From Micropterus salmoides (lineage: Eukaryota; Chordata; Actinopteri; Centrarchiformes; Centrarchidae): a DNA stretch of 64,000 nt. Below, piece by piece: positions 36,430-48,430 of the stretch (position 1 is the stretch's first letter; each line of letters begins with the position of its first letter). The notes below the pieces were generated by a model that saw only the letters and a list, made by a program, of their open reading frames with translations, ran no database searches and was not told where the DNA came from. The position numbers and the translations under genes are program-made. The stretch is from assembly GCF_014851395.1 (NCBI RefSeq), contig NW_024040596.1, positions 11,142,901 to 11,206,900 of the forward strand. The letters are read 5' to 3'.

Positions 36430-37900
36430 AATAGTTTATTTGAGGATTTTCATTCAGGATTTAGAGTTCATCATAGCACAGAGACAGCACTGGTGAAAAT
36501 TACTAATGACTTCCTAATTGCATCAGACAAAGGACTTGTCTCTGTACTGGTTTTATTAGAGCTTAGCACTGCATTTGATACCATTGACCATCAGCTCCTA
36601 TTACAGAGACTGGAACATTTCATTGGCATTAAAGGAACCGCTCTAAGCTGGTTTAAGTCCTATTTATCAGATCGATTTCAGTTCTTATATGTTAAAAATG
36701 AATCCTCCATGGAGTTCCACAAGGATCTGTCCTCGGACCAATCCTCTTCACTTTATATATGCTTCCTTTAGGCAATATTATTAGGAAACACTCCATAAAC
36801 TTTCATTGTTATGCAGATGATACTCAGTTATATCTATTGATCCAGCCAGATGACACTCATCAGTTAGCTAAACTTCAAATGTGCCTTCAGAATGTTAAAA
36901 CCTGGATGACCTGTAATTTCTAATGTTAAACTCAAATAAAACTCAAGTTATTGTTCTGGGGCCCAAGCACCTCCGTGATGCATTATCTGAAGATATAGTA
37001 TCCCTTGATGGCATCGTCCTGGCCTCCAGCACCACTGTGAGGAATCTTGGAGTTTTCTTTGATCAGGACATGTCGCAAATTTCAAGGACCGCCTTTTTTC
37101 ACCAATGTAATATTGTAAAAATCAGGAACATCCTGTCTAAAAATGATGCAGTAAAACTACTCCATGCATTTGTTACTTCTAGGCTGGATTACTGCAATTC
37201 CCTATTATCAGGCTGCTCGAAAAAGTCCATTAACCCCGGACTCACACAGACGGCGTGTACGCCGCGTTACGGCTGCGCCAGGGTTTTGACCCATCCTCAG
37301 CCCGGCGTCAACTCACACTGGAAGCGTTTCAGAAGCGTTTCAGCACCGCCATTAGCTCCGGCAGCCGTGGCGCAGCCGTAACGCGCCGCACACGCCGCCT
37401 GTGTGAGTCCGCCATAACACTCTTCAGCTGATTCAGAATGCTGTAGCACGTGTTCTGACAGGAACCAGGAAAAGAGATCATATTTCTCCCGTTTTAGCTT
37501 CTCTGCATTGGCTTCCTGTAAAATCCAGAATAGAATTTAAAATCCTTCTTCTCACCTACAAAGCTCTTAATGGTCAGGCACCATCTTATTTTAAAGAGCT
37601 CATAGTACCTTACTACCCCACCAGAGCACTGCACTCCCAGAATGCAGGGTTACTTGTGGTTCCTAGAGTCTCCAAAAGTAGACTAGGAGCCAGAGAGTTC
37701 AGCTATCCAGTTATCAAGCTCCTCTCCTGTGGAACCAGGTTCCATTTTGGGTTCAGGAGGCAGACACCGTCTCCTTTTAAGAGTAGGCTTAAGACTTTCC
37801 TCTTTGATAAAGATTATAGTTAATCATCCCTTAGTTATGCTGCTACAGGCCTAGACTGCCGGGGAACTTCCCATGATGCACTGAGCTCCTCTCTCCTCCT
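36430..37900 (+). pseudogene. L2 LINE reverse transcriptase remnant
   Basis: Ordered RT blocks occur across several frames: FHSGFRVHHSTETAL (about 36450), a motif A region with ELSTAFDTIDH (about 36559-36591) and GIKGTALSWFKSYLSDR. A frameshift at the motif B region follows (the GVPQGSVLGP block is broken near 36710-36740). YADD is at 36810-36821. Downstream are LNSNKTQVIVLGPKHL (from about 36926), TVRNLGVFFDQD and VTSRLDYCNSLLSGC. After the insert come LHWLPVKS-, LTYKALNGQAP- and SRLKTFLF-like segments up to about 37810. Non-functional. Confidence 0.85.
37235..37413. mobile_element. GC-rich MITE-like insert inside the L2
   Basis: About 180 bases of markedly GC- and CpG-rich DNA interrupt the L2 coding sequence between the SGCSKKS and VQNAA-type blocks. 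The ends are inverted repeats: GGACTCACACAGACGGCGTG at 37238-37257 against its near reverse complement CACGCCGCCTGTGTGAGTCC at 37391-37410. The similarity continues inward through CGCGTTACGGCTGCG (inverted near 37373-37386). A TTAA/ATAA-like pair flanks it, but the target duplication is unclear. It encodes nothing. It is younger than the L2 copy. Confidence 0.85.
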
Positions 37901-38412
37901 CTTTCTCTCCCTCTGTATGCAACCTCATCCCATTAATACATGTTACTAACTTGACTTCTTCCCTTTCCCGTAGTCTTATGCTTTCTCGTCCCTCCCCTTT
38001 CTCGTCCCACTCCACTTTCTGCAGGTGTTTCTGGGGCTGTGGAGTCTGGATCTGTGGTTGCGAGTCACCTGCTGCCCCCGTGTTCCTGCTCGACACCCTG
38101 TGCTACCATTATTGTCACTATTCCTATTGAAATTATTATTATTATCTTTAACATTATGATTATTATCATTAACAGTACTGTAAATATCCATACCATTATT
38201 CATTCATTCTATAGCAACATTTCCTTTACTGTTTCTGCCTCTTAAAAGGAAGTTTTTCCTTGCCTCTGTCACCTAGTGCTTGCTCTTGATGGGAATTGTT
38301 GGGCTTCTGTAAATAACATCACAGAGTACGGTCTAGACCTGCTCTTTTATGAAAAGTTCTCTGATATAACTGTTGTTGTGATTTGGCGCTGTATAAATAA
38401 AATTTAATTGAA

Positions 38413-38842
38413 TAGACAGATAGTAAGTTACTACACACTAGTCCAACAGCAAGAAGTTGCAATGACAGAGACGCCATTCTCCCTATTACAAGTCAGTGTA
38501 CTATCAAAATTAATTTGAAGCTATTATTTTAAGATAAGAATAATCCTTCTCCAATGTTGCCACAAAGAAGCTCTCTAAAGGGGCCATCTGCATACTTTTC
38601 CGCATATAGTAAATGAAAAAGATAATTCTTCACACCAGGTGGGTCTTTACCTCCATGTCACCCACAACTGTGGAACATGCAAATCAGAAGTTATTATCCT
38701 GCTTATACCTTACTACTTGCCAACAAATAAGCAATGTAATCACATTAAAAACAAAATTGGGTCGGTTGGTTTTTGGACTCACTTTTATATTATAGTTATC
38801 TATTATAACTCTAACTAAAACTATAACTGTAACTATTAAACC
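38413..38842. other. non-coding, no feature recognised
   Basis: AT-rich sequence between two transposons. No domain and no repeat was seen. Confidence 0.5.
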
Positions 38843-38850
38843 TTTATAAA

Positions 38851-40098
38851 TAGAGGAGCTCCGATCAGGATATTTTGGGCCGATCACCGATCACCAATTG
38901 CTGAAAGCAGTATCGGCCGATACTGATCACTGATCACTGGTTCTATTTGGAGCCTTTTATTTATCATGTAGCATTATACAGTATACTGTATATTTATTTA
39001 ATTGGTCCTAAAAACAATTTATTAAGTGTTAAAGTTAACAGATGATAAAGTATCATGAAATGACAACTGTTTATTTTATTGCCAGGAAACATGGGCAAAT
39101 TTCGCTCAATCTGTGTTAGAGACTTAAACCATAGCAGCCTTTGCCTGGTTACTGTGAACATCTTATAGCTATAACATCTTATTAACAAATATAGCTTTAC
39201 TGTGGAATAAACTACAAAAACAGAACAAACAGCATCTTTATAAATTTACTACAACCATAAAAACTGCAACAAAAAAGGCTGTAGCCAAAATATTTAGGAG
39301 ATAAAGGAGCACAGGCATCATGAGTTGATGATAAAAGCTGACTCTCTTTGACTTTATAAAGGTTAAAAATACGGGAGATTTACAGGGAAAACGGGAGGGT
39401 TGACATGGGAGGAGTAGAGTGAAGACTGGGGTAATGTGAGGCTACATCCACACTGCTACGTTTTTAAAACAGTTTTATAACGAAACCGATCTTCTCCGTC
39501 CACAGCACCATTTAGCTGAGTATCAGAGTTGATCTCTCTATTAGAACGACTGAAAACACACATCTAGTGGCCGTTCAGGTAGCCTACACAGGGCATGCGC
39601 GTGCCAGTGTAAACATGAAGCAGATGATCTACTCCTCAGTAACAGACGATTTAGAGAAAGTAATACAGACCAAGAACCACACCGGGCTTTTTTCTTTAAT
39701 TATTTTTGCATTGACCGACAACGAAGTGGAACTGTTACTGAAAGTAACACGGGAGTACGAGAGACGGCGGCGGAAAACAGACTGGGAGTTGTCAGTAAAA
39801 ACAGTGACATGCACAGAAGGCTAGGCTAACTGGTAAGTGTTATTTACACAGTACTTATATTTTAATAAAAATACCAAAACTAAAACTAAAGTAGCATCGT
39901 GTTTTTGCTTTGCATGACTGATAAGACCGACTCACAAAGCCAAATGTGAGTGTGTGTCATCGTTTTATAAAGTCCTCTGTTTTGTCCATCGGGTCAGCAG
40001 TGTTTTCAAACAAACATCTTCTGATTCACCGTTTTAATCTGGACGGGAGGCGGAAACGGCCGATTATGATCGGTGACCGATCGATCGGAGCACCCTTA
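38851..40098. mobile_element. hAT-type transposon with 8-bp TSD
   Basis: The left end is TAGAGGAGCTCCGATC (from 38851) and the right end, read inward, is TAAGGGTGCTCCGATC (to 40098). TTTATAAA flanks both sides exactly (38843-38850 and 40099-40106), the 8-bp target duplication expected for hAT elements. Subterminal sequence is full of CGATC/GATCGG repeats on both sides, probably transposase-binding sites. At 1248 bp and without a recognisable transposase it is non-autonomous. An inner segment starting GGCTACATCCACACTGCTAC near 39442 looks like an end of yet another repeat. Confidence 0.92.
39567..39824 (+). CDS. 85-codon open frame inside the hAT element
   Basis: This frame, within the hAT element, starts with MAVQVAYTGHARASV and has an internal Met at about residue 17 followed by KQMIYSSVTDDLEKV. 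The C-terminal third is charged (VTREYERRRRKTDWE) and could form a helix. I do not recognise the product. It may be a fragment of a captured sequence or pure chance. No promoter or conservation evidence is available. Given the setting, I regard it as probably not a gene. Confidence 0.15.
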   Translation: MAVQVAYTGHARASVNMKQMIYSSVTDDLEKVIQTKNHTGLFSLIIFALTDNEVELLLKVTREYERRRRKTDWELSVKTVTCTEG

Positions 40099-40106
40099 TT
40101 TATAAA

Positions 40107-42519
40107 TTGTATCTACTTGGATGTCTAGGGAACATATAGCCTACACCTAACTACTTACGGAGAGTGGAAAAGTACTACTGAGCATAAAAGAGTTTTACAA
40201 TGTAGACCAATTTGGAAATTGTGTTTCATCATACAATTAAGAGAAATTTCACTGAATATCTGCTCCTAAATTGTGAACACACCAAACTTATGCTAGAAGA
40301 GAGACCAATGTAAATACCTTAACAGGCAAGTTTTGTTCCAGAATATACTTTTTATATTTATTTATTTTGTCTTCAGCTTCCAAGTTCAAGTAGGAAAGAA
40401 GTTTCAACTTGACCAGCCATGTTCGTCTGTCAGGCCATTCAAAGAGAAAGGCTGAGTCAGATGCTGGATAGCAGGTAGGCACATGGTATATATATAGGAG
40501 AAACTTGATGACATCATGAAAAGATAGAAGAACATTCCAAACATTTAGACATTAAGGAAACATTAGCTTAGAAAGAAATTACATTAGAAACAGCAAAACA
40601 TTTTTGTCTTTATAAGACAGAAGCACAGACGAAAAACAGCAGTGCCCCCAAAGGTACAGTTTGCCTACACAAGATGATAAAGCCAACTTTGGGCTGGCTC
40701 ACAAAAATATGTTTATATCTCCCACGACAGTTCTCTCACGCAGCTATTTTTTTCCTGTGTCAGGGGCCAACCCTCTCAAGGTGTGTTACCGTTTAGTGCG
40801 GTGAAGTTTTCTGCTGGTGAATTGATTCTGTGGGTTGAAGGCTACCCGTCTCAACAGCATCCTCCAGCCAACCCAGCCAGACCGAACCTGATGCATTTGT
40901 GCCCACATATTCTCTCTGTTCTTGTCCAAAAACCGAATGGGGTGAGCACGAAAAGCCTCCTTCGAGGGAGGAGTGTGAAACCCTCCTTGAAGGAAAAATA
41001 GGGCCTTCCATCTCTCTCTTTTTCCCTCTTCCCAGCTTGTGCGTTGCTCACAAAGGCAGCAGACAGGCGGCTAGAAATCAATTCCACGGAGCCACCAGAT
41101 GAAAGTAAAGAAGAAGAAGAGCAGAGAAAGACAGAAGCTGTATGAAGATTTCGCCAGGCGAAAAGCAAAAATAACCAATGGTTATTGGCCTGTCTTCCAC
41201 CTGTGTCTACACACTCACAATACAATATGAAAATGTGGCAAAGCTAGTAGGTGGTAGGACACAAACTCCAAGGAAATTCTTACTGCAACAGAAACTCTCT
41301 TTCCTAACTCAACAATAAACTCAACATTGAAAACTCTTCTCATCTCAAATCTCATTTCTGTCAGTTGCACAGTTATTTTACAGCCACTCCACTTTCACTT
41401 CATTCTCTCTGCAAGCTACAATTTCTTCAAACAATAATTCACAATATGTTAGTAATAAATACTATAATTTTAGCAGTTACCTTGAGGTATGCAAGAGTAA
41501 AGTGTTTTCTAATTGCTTATGGTTCGGCAGAGACGGTCTCATAAATGCATGAGAGATAATAAAGCATCTTCAATTAATTTGTCTTTAGGCAAATAAAATA
41601 ATTTGAGATGACAAATAAAAACAAATGTATATAACTCCAGATTTCTGTATGTTCGAATTTCCTATGGCTATAACCCCCTTGAGGTATTTTATCTTTAGCT
41701 GTTTTGCATTAGCATTTCCATACAGTTTAAGATGTTTTAGAAGCAGTTTAAAAAGTACAGAAATGTTTAGAATGTAAGCTCATTAAATGATATTAATACT
41801 TTTTTGTACATTATGAGTTAGACGTTTTGTAAATGGGATAACACTTTCGATTGAGAAACATGTTATCACTCAGAGAGTCTGAGAAAAAGCACTTGAACAA
41901 GAAAAGAACAAACTGAATGTTGCTCCATTAGTTGCTCAGATCTATTTATCCCAAAGACTTTTCGTGCTATGTCTACGAAAATTTTCTCATTAATGCCATT
42001 TAGAAGTATGTGAAGGACAAGGTCACCCATGGCATGGCAGGAAGAGAATTCATTTTACCAGGACCTTGGATGCACTGACAGAGAGAAAGAGAGGAAAGCA
42101 TCTGTAGATGGTGTGTGCGTGTGCATGAGTGTGAGTGAGAGAGAGACCAAAGTAAAATGAAAGGAAGAAACCTAACTCCAAACCCCGACAACAGAGGATG
42201 GGACTACAGGAGTTGAGAGAATGACACAAACACTGAACATAAGCAGCTTCAAGCTGACTAGGATCCCAAGCGGCCCACTTACAGGCAGGATTTTGGCACT
42301 ATCTACAATCTGCATCACTGCTCTTGCATGTGTGCTCGTGTGTTTGTGTATGTGTGTGTGCACGCACGCACGCGCTCAGACCAGAGTGCCAACAGCTCTC
42401 AACAAGTATTAGGATTAACCTACTGATCAATCTTGGCAACACAAATATGAACAGGAGAGAGAGACTGAGGATGGAAGGAGAAAACAAAAGAGAATATCCT
42501 TCAAAAATGGGAATATAGA
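40107..42519. other. non-coding, no gene recognised
   Basis: A short (TG)n/(CACG)n-like patch lies at about 42342-42376. No domain-bearing frame. The only structure I see is the start of a purine-rich region near 42450. Confidence 0.45.
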
Positions 42520-42648
42520 AGAAAGGGAGGAAAGAACGAAGGAAGGAAGGAAAGAGGAAGAAAAGGAGAGGAAGAGGAGTAAAGGAACTAGAACCTAGAA
42601 AGAGAGAAAGAAAGAAAGAAAGAAAGTAAGAAAGAAAGAAAGAAAAAG
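42520..42648. repeat. polypurine tract with (GAAA)n
   Basis: About 130 bases are almost entirely A and G on the plus strand, with only a few pyrimidine breaks. They start as (GGAA)n-like sequence and end as (GAAA)n at about 42606-42645. Long purine/pyrimidine mirror tracts can form triplex DNA. Confidence 0.9.
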
Positions 42649-44689
42649 TGTGTATGGGTGTGAACGAGTGGGATGATTAGAAAGAGAGAGGAGGGAGGAA
42701 TGGGGGAAGATGAGACACACATACACACTCACTACCCACTCATAAACCTATGAAGGCAGATGGACCATAGCACCTTCCAGACCACACAATCATGTGTGCG
42801 TGTGTTTGTCTGAGACCATTACAGACCCACCTGTTTATGTCCCACCTGCCCTCTGTTCACTCACAGTAAGAACTAAATTGTGTATGAACACACACGTCAG
42901 GAACATACGAAATGGGAAAAACAGACTGAGCAGGAAAAGTATGTGTGCAACTGTGTTCCTGTGTGTTGCTGTGTGCTTTGTGTAGGTACTGCGTGTATGT
43001 GTGTGTGTGTGTGAGTGCAAAACCAAGTTGAATTTACTTGCATGACTGCTGAAGTGTATGAAAGTCAAGTCTCTGCTTTTTCTGTATTTTATGCGTTTGA
43101 GTTTGTGTCTGAGTGCATTTACGTGTACATGCCACTGTGTCCTACGTTTTTTACTTCATCCGGACGACTTATTAACCCCTCTTGTCAGCCCCGTGAATCG
43201 CAGCAATTACCCCAAAATTTCCTTTAACTGTTCGCCTGGTATTCTAGCAAAAAAACTGCACTTCACATCCCGAGCAGCAGATTTGAGCTGACAAGATATC
43301 ATTGGATTACAAAGCTCATTTCACCGTAAGTTTAACACTTGACACACTAGCGCCTGGGTTGGTCAGGCATGCAGATGGAGACGGAACTGGAGCTGCGTTC
43401 CTCTCCTACCCATCGTTATCTGTGGCATTTGCAAAGGGCACTTGCAGGAAGCCTTAGATATGACAAGCTCTGGCTCCATCTACATCCCATGATTGCTCTG
43501 TGGACTGAATATAACAGACGCTTTCCAAACCACTGGAGCGGTGGGACACTTTAGCGGTAAGACGGTGAAAGTTACACACACCATTAGTGCAATAGCGTTA
43601 ATACTGTTTCTCTGTTGCCCACATCCTCTCCTACAAGGGAGGAGGCCACTTGCTGTCTAGAGTGCTGGCCTTTATTAAAAAAAACAAAAAAACAACACAC
43701 ACTCAGTCAAGCGATATAAAACAAAGACATGCCTGGGGGTAATTGGACGAGCAGGCAGGGCTTTGCTAGGCTGGAGATGGGGTGGAAGAAGAAAACGCAT
43801 GGACCTACAAGGCGAGGGAACACATCAAAGCTTGATTAGCTGCACATTAGAAAGCAGGCCTACTTTCTCTCTGCAAGTACTTAGCCCTGACTGAGACCCC
43901 AGAGCCTTTCACCCTCCAAGCCTCCACCATTGCGAAGAGAGAAAACCTGTGTTCTCTTTCATGGTACATGTGTACTTTTGATGTTGAGCGAGGATTGTAA
44001 TGTCCTGATGGCAGGCCCCGGTGATTTGTCAAGAACGATGGTACATCTGCGGGAGACAGTATTAATGATGCAATGGCCGTGGTTACAAGCTCCCTCTTTG
44101 CCGAACAAACACACAGACTGACTGTTACGCATGCATATGCATAACCCACATTTAAAAATCCCTTCACTCCATCCTTGTCAAGTTATCAAATGAGAAATTA
44201 GGTTTTCTGGAGACAAATGCTGACAAAATTTTATGAACTAATCAACCTATCAACTAATTGATAAAATAATGAACAGATTCATTAATAATAAAGATAATCT
44301 TTACCTTTAGCCCTTAAGAATGTAAATGGTAGTTAACCATATCTGGGTGGTGACACAGTCAGTATTTTAAATGGGGGGTAATGCATGGGAACGGTATTCC
44401 TGCTCAGATTTTTTAAAAATAATCAATGTTTTTCATAGGGCTATGTCACTTATAGCAGTTTCACAGCATTTTTAAAGCGTGTTTATGAAACAAATATAAT
44501 TTATTATGCTTTAACATACCACAAATCCATCTACTGTCCATACAGCCAATGGGAAGGTGTGAAATTGCAGGGTCCTTGTAACCAGTCCCCAAAGCAGCGT
44601 TTCTGTGTCAGAGTTGTCATCGCCACCAGCTACAGCTGTGCTGGAAGCTGCAGTGATGTTGAAAGGTATTTGTCCTGTGTCTCTGATGC
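42649..44689. other. non-coding, no gene recognised
   Basis: (TG)n patches lie near 42994-43013. No domain-bearing frame. AT-rich sequence near 44200-44320 is not assigned. Confidence 0.45.
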
Positions 44690-45258
44690 ATTAAAATCCG
44701 AAAAAACGCCGTAAACTCACTATCGACACACCCTATTTTCCCAAGTGATTATGCTAACGTTACATTGTGAACAACAAATCCGGGCTGAAATCATAGAAAT
44801 GCTGCTCTCTGTGGTTCCTACTGGTCAGCAGAGCTGAGAGGCAACGGAGGAGACGAGAACCAGGTGAAGATCACTCTAAGATTCCTCAAGCTGACGACAG
44901 CTACACTCATTACTGTAAGTAAGTGCAATAAAACCTTTGTGAGTAAAAAGCCAATACTGAATAAATACAACTATTGAACAAGCACAAACATGTAAAGCTG
45001 TAGAAAGCATTGTATATATAGAGGATACAGTGACTTTGCTGTAGGAAACATTACTGTTGCTGCTCTAGAAGCAACATTTAGTGATATTTTAAATATTCAA
45101 TTCTCAGCCTGTTCTGAATTTTTTTCTTTTTTAAAATAGCCTAATATATTTTTTATAAAGCACTTTGAGAAATGAAAAAAGAACCATTAAGAGGATTAAT
45201 AAAGAACCGAACTAAAAAGAGAATTATATCGATAAAATCCTAATGATACCCATCCCTA
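44690..45258 (-). mobile_element. hAT-type element, one end retained
   Basis: On the minus strand the terminus reads TAGGGATGGGTATCATTAGG (from 45258), followed by ATTTTATCGATATAATTCTC and then GGTTCTTTATTAATCC. TAGGGATGGGTAT with a following TCGAT-rich stretch resembles hAT ends. No matching opposite end was found, so the element is truncated or its other end has decayed. The inner limit at 44690 is a guess. No transposase. Confidence 0.45.
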
Positions 45259-46240
45259 AACACCACTACATTTTAATGGGGACCCACTTAATTTCACTAC
45301 CAGGGTCACTTTTTGCCATTTGAACTTCATAACTTGGGATAAATAAATAGTTGATTTACCTATATTTTCAAGTAATATTTTATAAAGGATATATCTAACT
45401 TTATGAAAAACATATTGGTCAAGCTCAGGCACCTTTATTGTATTAAATTCAGATATATTAACAACATGTGACATGCGGGAAATGTCCACCCTGTTAAGGA
45501 CTTAGACATAACTGTCAAAAGTGTTTTCAGATTATGATTGCTAATAAAATTTTATAGAAATCATATGTCCCTCACTATTATTAGATATTTGTTTTACAAT
45601 AAAATCATTTTTTAACAACATTGGCTAGGCCTATATTGAGACAAACAAGCGCACATTATGAAAAGGGGATGTATTTTTCCACTTTTTTCTCAAGAAAAGT
45701 GAATTATGATAAGAAATACTCAAAGTCCCTTGCCACGGCTAAATTTCCCTCCACTGGTGTGATGTGTGATGATAATGAGAGTGATGTCAGTAAAAAAAAA
45801 AAAAAAATGTTTTTCCACTTAAAGGGACAGTTAATGCAACTCAACTGGGCTCACAGTGGTCGCTGGGGACAAACATAACACCTTATTTTTTTGTACAAAA
45901 GTTAACTAAATATCAATGAAATATTTGGAAATACATATGTTTTTAAGTTATTTTAGATCTAAGTTGAATGATCAACACTGGGGACATAGCAAAATCCCAT
46001 AGTACCTCTTAAACCAAAGCTTTTAAAATGTAAAAAAAACAACAACTTAGAAGCCAGTCTCATTGTAATCATAATTAATGACTATTCAACTTACATGAAA
46101 AACCAAATGGAACTAGTATTTGTCTAAATTTAGACAAAATACAACATGATTTGTATTGGGGACACAAAAGGCACCACATAAAAAAATTGACCCACCAACT
46201 CAAATGACCACCTGTGTGTCCCAGAGACTCGCTAAATTAA
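45259..46240. repeat. segment with recurring GGGGAC motifs, unclassified
   Basis: GGGGACC or GGGGACA recurs at about 45277, 45866, 45981 and 46160 in otherwise AT-rich DNA, with an A16 run at 45792-45807. The recurrence suggests a decayed element with internal repeats, but I could not find paired ends. No coding domain. Confidence 0.3.
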
Positions 46241-47984
46241 AAACCTATCATCATCACTAAAGCTGTCGAGAAATTCATCAAAATGGATGGTGGTGGAGTT
46301 TTAACATATCTAGAACAGTTAATGTAAATTCAATCTTGAGTATTTGATTCATGTGTTTATTGTTATTGTTGGACAGGAGATGAAACAATGCAGTGGAGAG
46401 GAAAGCAGAGCAGAGAATAGTAGAACATGTTTTTGGAAGCTGAATAAGCAGTATTATCAAGTCTGTCATCAAGAAAATAAATAGCAGACCTCGGCAATCT
46501 TTGTAATTTCAAGTAACTTTAGTAAGAGATTTTTATGTTGCTGTCATGATAATGACAGACTTGGGTTAAAATTCCAGAGTTTGACCCCAAGCTAAAAAAT
46601 GACATTTTCTCTCCCAATATTAAGTGTATTCTTAAAAAAGGTTTTCTTCTATAAATTCAATTAACATTTCAAGATTGCATTGTATTGTATATGTATTGAG
46701 GGGCTCTAAAAAAACAGTCAAACCTTGACACAATATGACTTACTCTACATGAAAGTGTGAAGGCTGAATGGAAGCCAATGAAAATACACAGCATAGAAAG
46801 AGTAGGTAGAACTTCCATAAGGACACAGAGAGGTTAGGGGAGTGTTTTGGGTTAGTGCAGCGGATAAGAGGGTGGGAGGGGGGCTGGGGGCATCTGTCTA
46901 CTGTTCAATTTGCCATCTGTGAGGACTACCACTGCCAGGGTCCCTAATCAGGCAATCCATCACACAGAAACACTGTCAATTATAAGCCATCCTGAGGCTG
47001 ACAGTGGCCCTCATGCCATTCAAAAAAGTTGTTGCCTTTTCATATGTCACTGGTTTGGATCTTTTGATTATTTGATACTCAACTTGTGTCTACTGTAGCA
47101 GATTAAGAATCACTTCAGTTACAACTAGTTGTTCCTCACTGCTTTATCTTGTCTAGTTATATTTTTAACTATTGTTGTAACACACCACTCTGGCTCCCGG
47201 TGTTGCAACACATAATGTTAGGAGCGAGACATTAATATTAATATTTACATTAACAGCTATTACATGTGCATGAGTGTATCAAGATTTTATGGGTTCCTCG
47301 TCTACTCAGCCAGTTACAGTACTACTGGGACTAACAGCTTCATAATTAACTTGTTTATTATTAAGGATTCACTCTCTTATAGAAGTATTTCTCCTACATT
47401 TTCCTTGTTCGCTATCATGTCTCACACTTCTCCAAGACCAGACTCTTTCAAAAAAGGTGATCACTTAGTTTGCACCCAGTTTACGTGTGTTTTCTTTGAC
47501 CCCAATTTTATCCTCAAACAGCCAAACATCCACCATGCCCTGAACATGATGAACTCAGACAGCTGTAGACTTTGTGAGCAGGCTAACTATTCTCTTTATT
47601 TATTTCGTATTCATAAATGGTTTATCATTTCTAACCTTGTACCCTTGTTTAGGCTAGATTCTGCCATTGTAAAAAGTTAAATCTTATTCCACAAGATTAG
47701 CAGCAAAAATTAGGTCATCCTGGGGCGTGAGACAAGGAGTGTGACTTTTAGTCTCACCACTGTTTGTATAAAGCTAGACAAAAGTGGAACACACACCTTG
47801 TAGAAATTGTCTGAATGACCACTGTATGTGGATTGATATTTCTTAATTCTTTAACTTTCCTGAATATTACAAAGGCATAATATAAGGAGAGCCAAACACA
47901 AATGGTATAACTGTCCTGTGAGAGGGCCACTAATTTTCATACAGCGTCTTTGAACATATATTAGGGTAATCATCCAAATTTAAC
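46241..47984. other. non-coding, no gene recognised
   Basis: A 138-codon plus-strand frame at 47264-47680 has no domain and no support. I see nothing else. Confidence 0.45.
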
Positions 47985-48310
47985 CCCTCCATCTATGAGC
48001 TATACCCACTTATCCTATTTTTTTAAGAGGGTCACTGGGGCGTGGGGCTGTAGCTCCAGGCCAGTTGTCATTGGGCAATAAACAGGGTACACGCTGAACA
48101 GGTCGGCACAGGGTTGACACATTGAGCCAGACAATCATCCACGCTCACACTCACACCTACAGGCAATTTGCCAATTAACCGAACCTGCATGTTTTTGGTC
48201 TTTGGGAGGTGGACCCCTGGCGTAAACCCAGGCTGTCATAGAGAGAACCTCCACACAGGAAGGCCCCAGCCAGTCGGCAGGTTCAAACCCAGAACCTTCT
48301 TGCAAGGTCC
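47985..48310 (+). repeat. dispersed fish repeat ('ACCAATTAACC...' family)
   Basis: The order of short blocks matches a very common teleost interspersed repeat that I remember but cannot name: ACTTATCC, GTCACTGGGG, GGGTACACGCTGAACAGG, CACTCACACCTACAGGCAAT, AATTAACCGAACCTGCATGT, CACACAGGAAGGCCCCAG and GTTCAAACCCAGAACCTTC. This copy is diverged and has small deletions. It has no coding capacity. Confidence 0.65.
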
Positions 48311-48430
48311 CTGGTCCTCTATATTTGCTGTGTAATTTCCTTAGGGCAGCGGTTAATACTGTGGTTCAATTATATCCCTAGTCCTCTAGATTTGCTGTAT
48401 AGATTCCAAAGGCAGTGGACTAAGGATATA
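48311..48430. repeat. imperfect direct repeat of about 40 bases plus an inverted pair
   Basis: 'GGTCCTCTATATTTGCTGTG' near 48312 recurs as 'AGTCCTCTAGATTTGCTGTA' near 48381, both followed by a GGCAG-containing stretch. TATATCCCTAGTCC (about 48372) pairs with GGACTAAGGATATA (about 48417) as an inverted repeat with one mismatch. Confidence 0.7.

Larger units (their letters stand above)
36300..38412 (+). mobile_element. L2-clade LINE, 5'-truncated, frameshifted
   Basis: A reverse transcriptase region and 3' UTR end in the L2 signature TTGGCGCTGTATAAATAAAA near 38382-38402, followed by TTTAATTGAATAGA. The endonuclease part is absent, so the copy is 5'-truncated, which is typical of target-primed reverse transcription. 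It is interrupted by a GC-rich MITE-like insert at about 37235-37413. It belongs to a different L2 family from the 4-7.5 kb copy, because its RT sequence and tail differ. Confidence 0.85.

Noticed and set aside
47264..47680. 138-codon plus-strand open frame
   Set aside because: No domain and no supporting context; it probably arose by chance.
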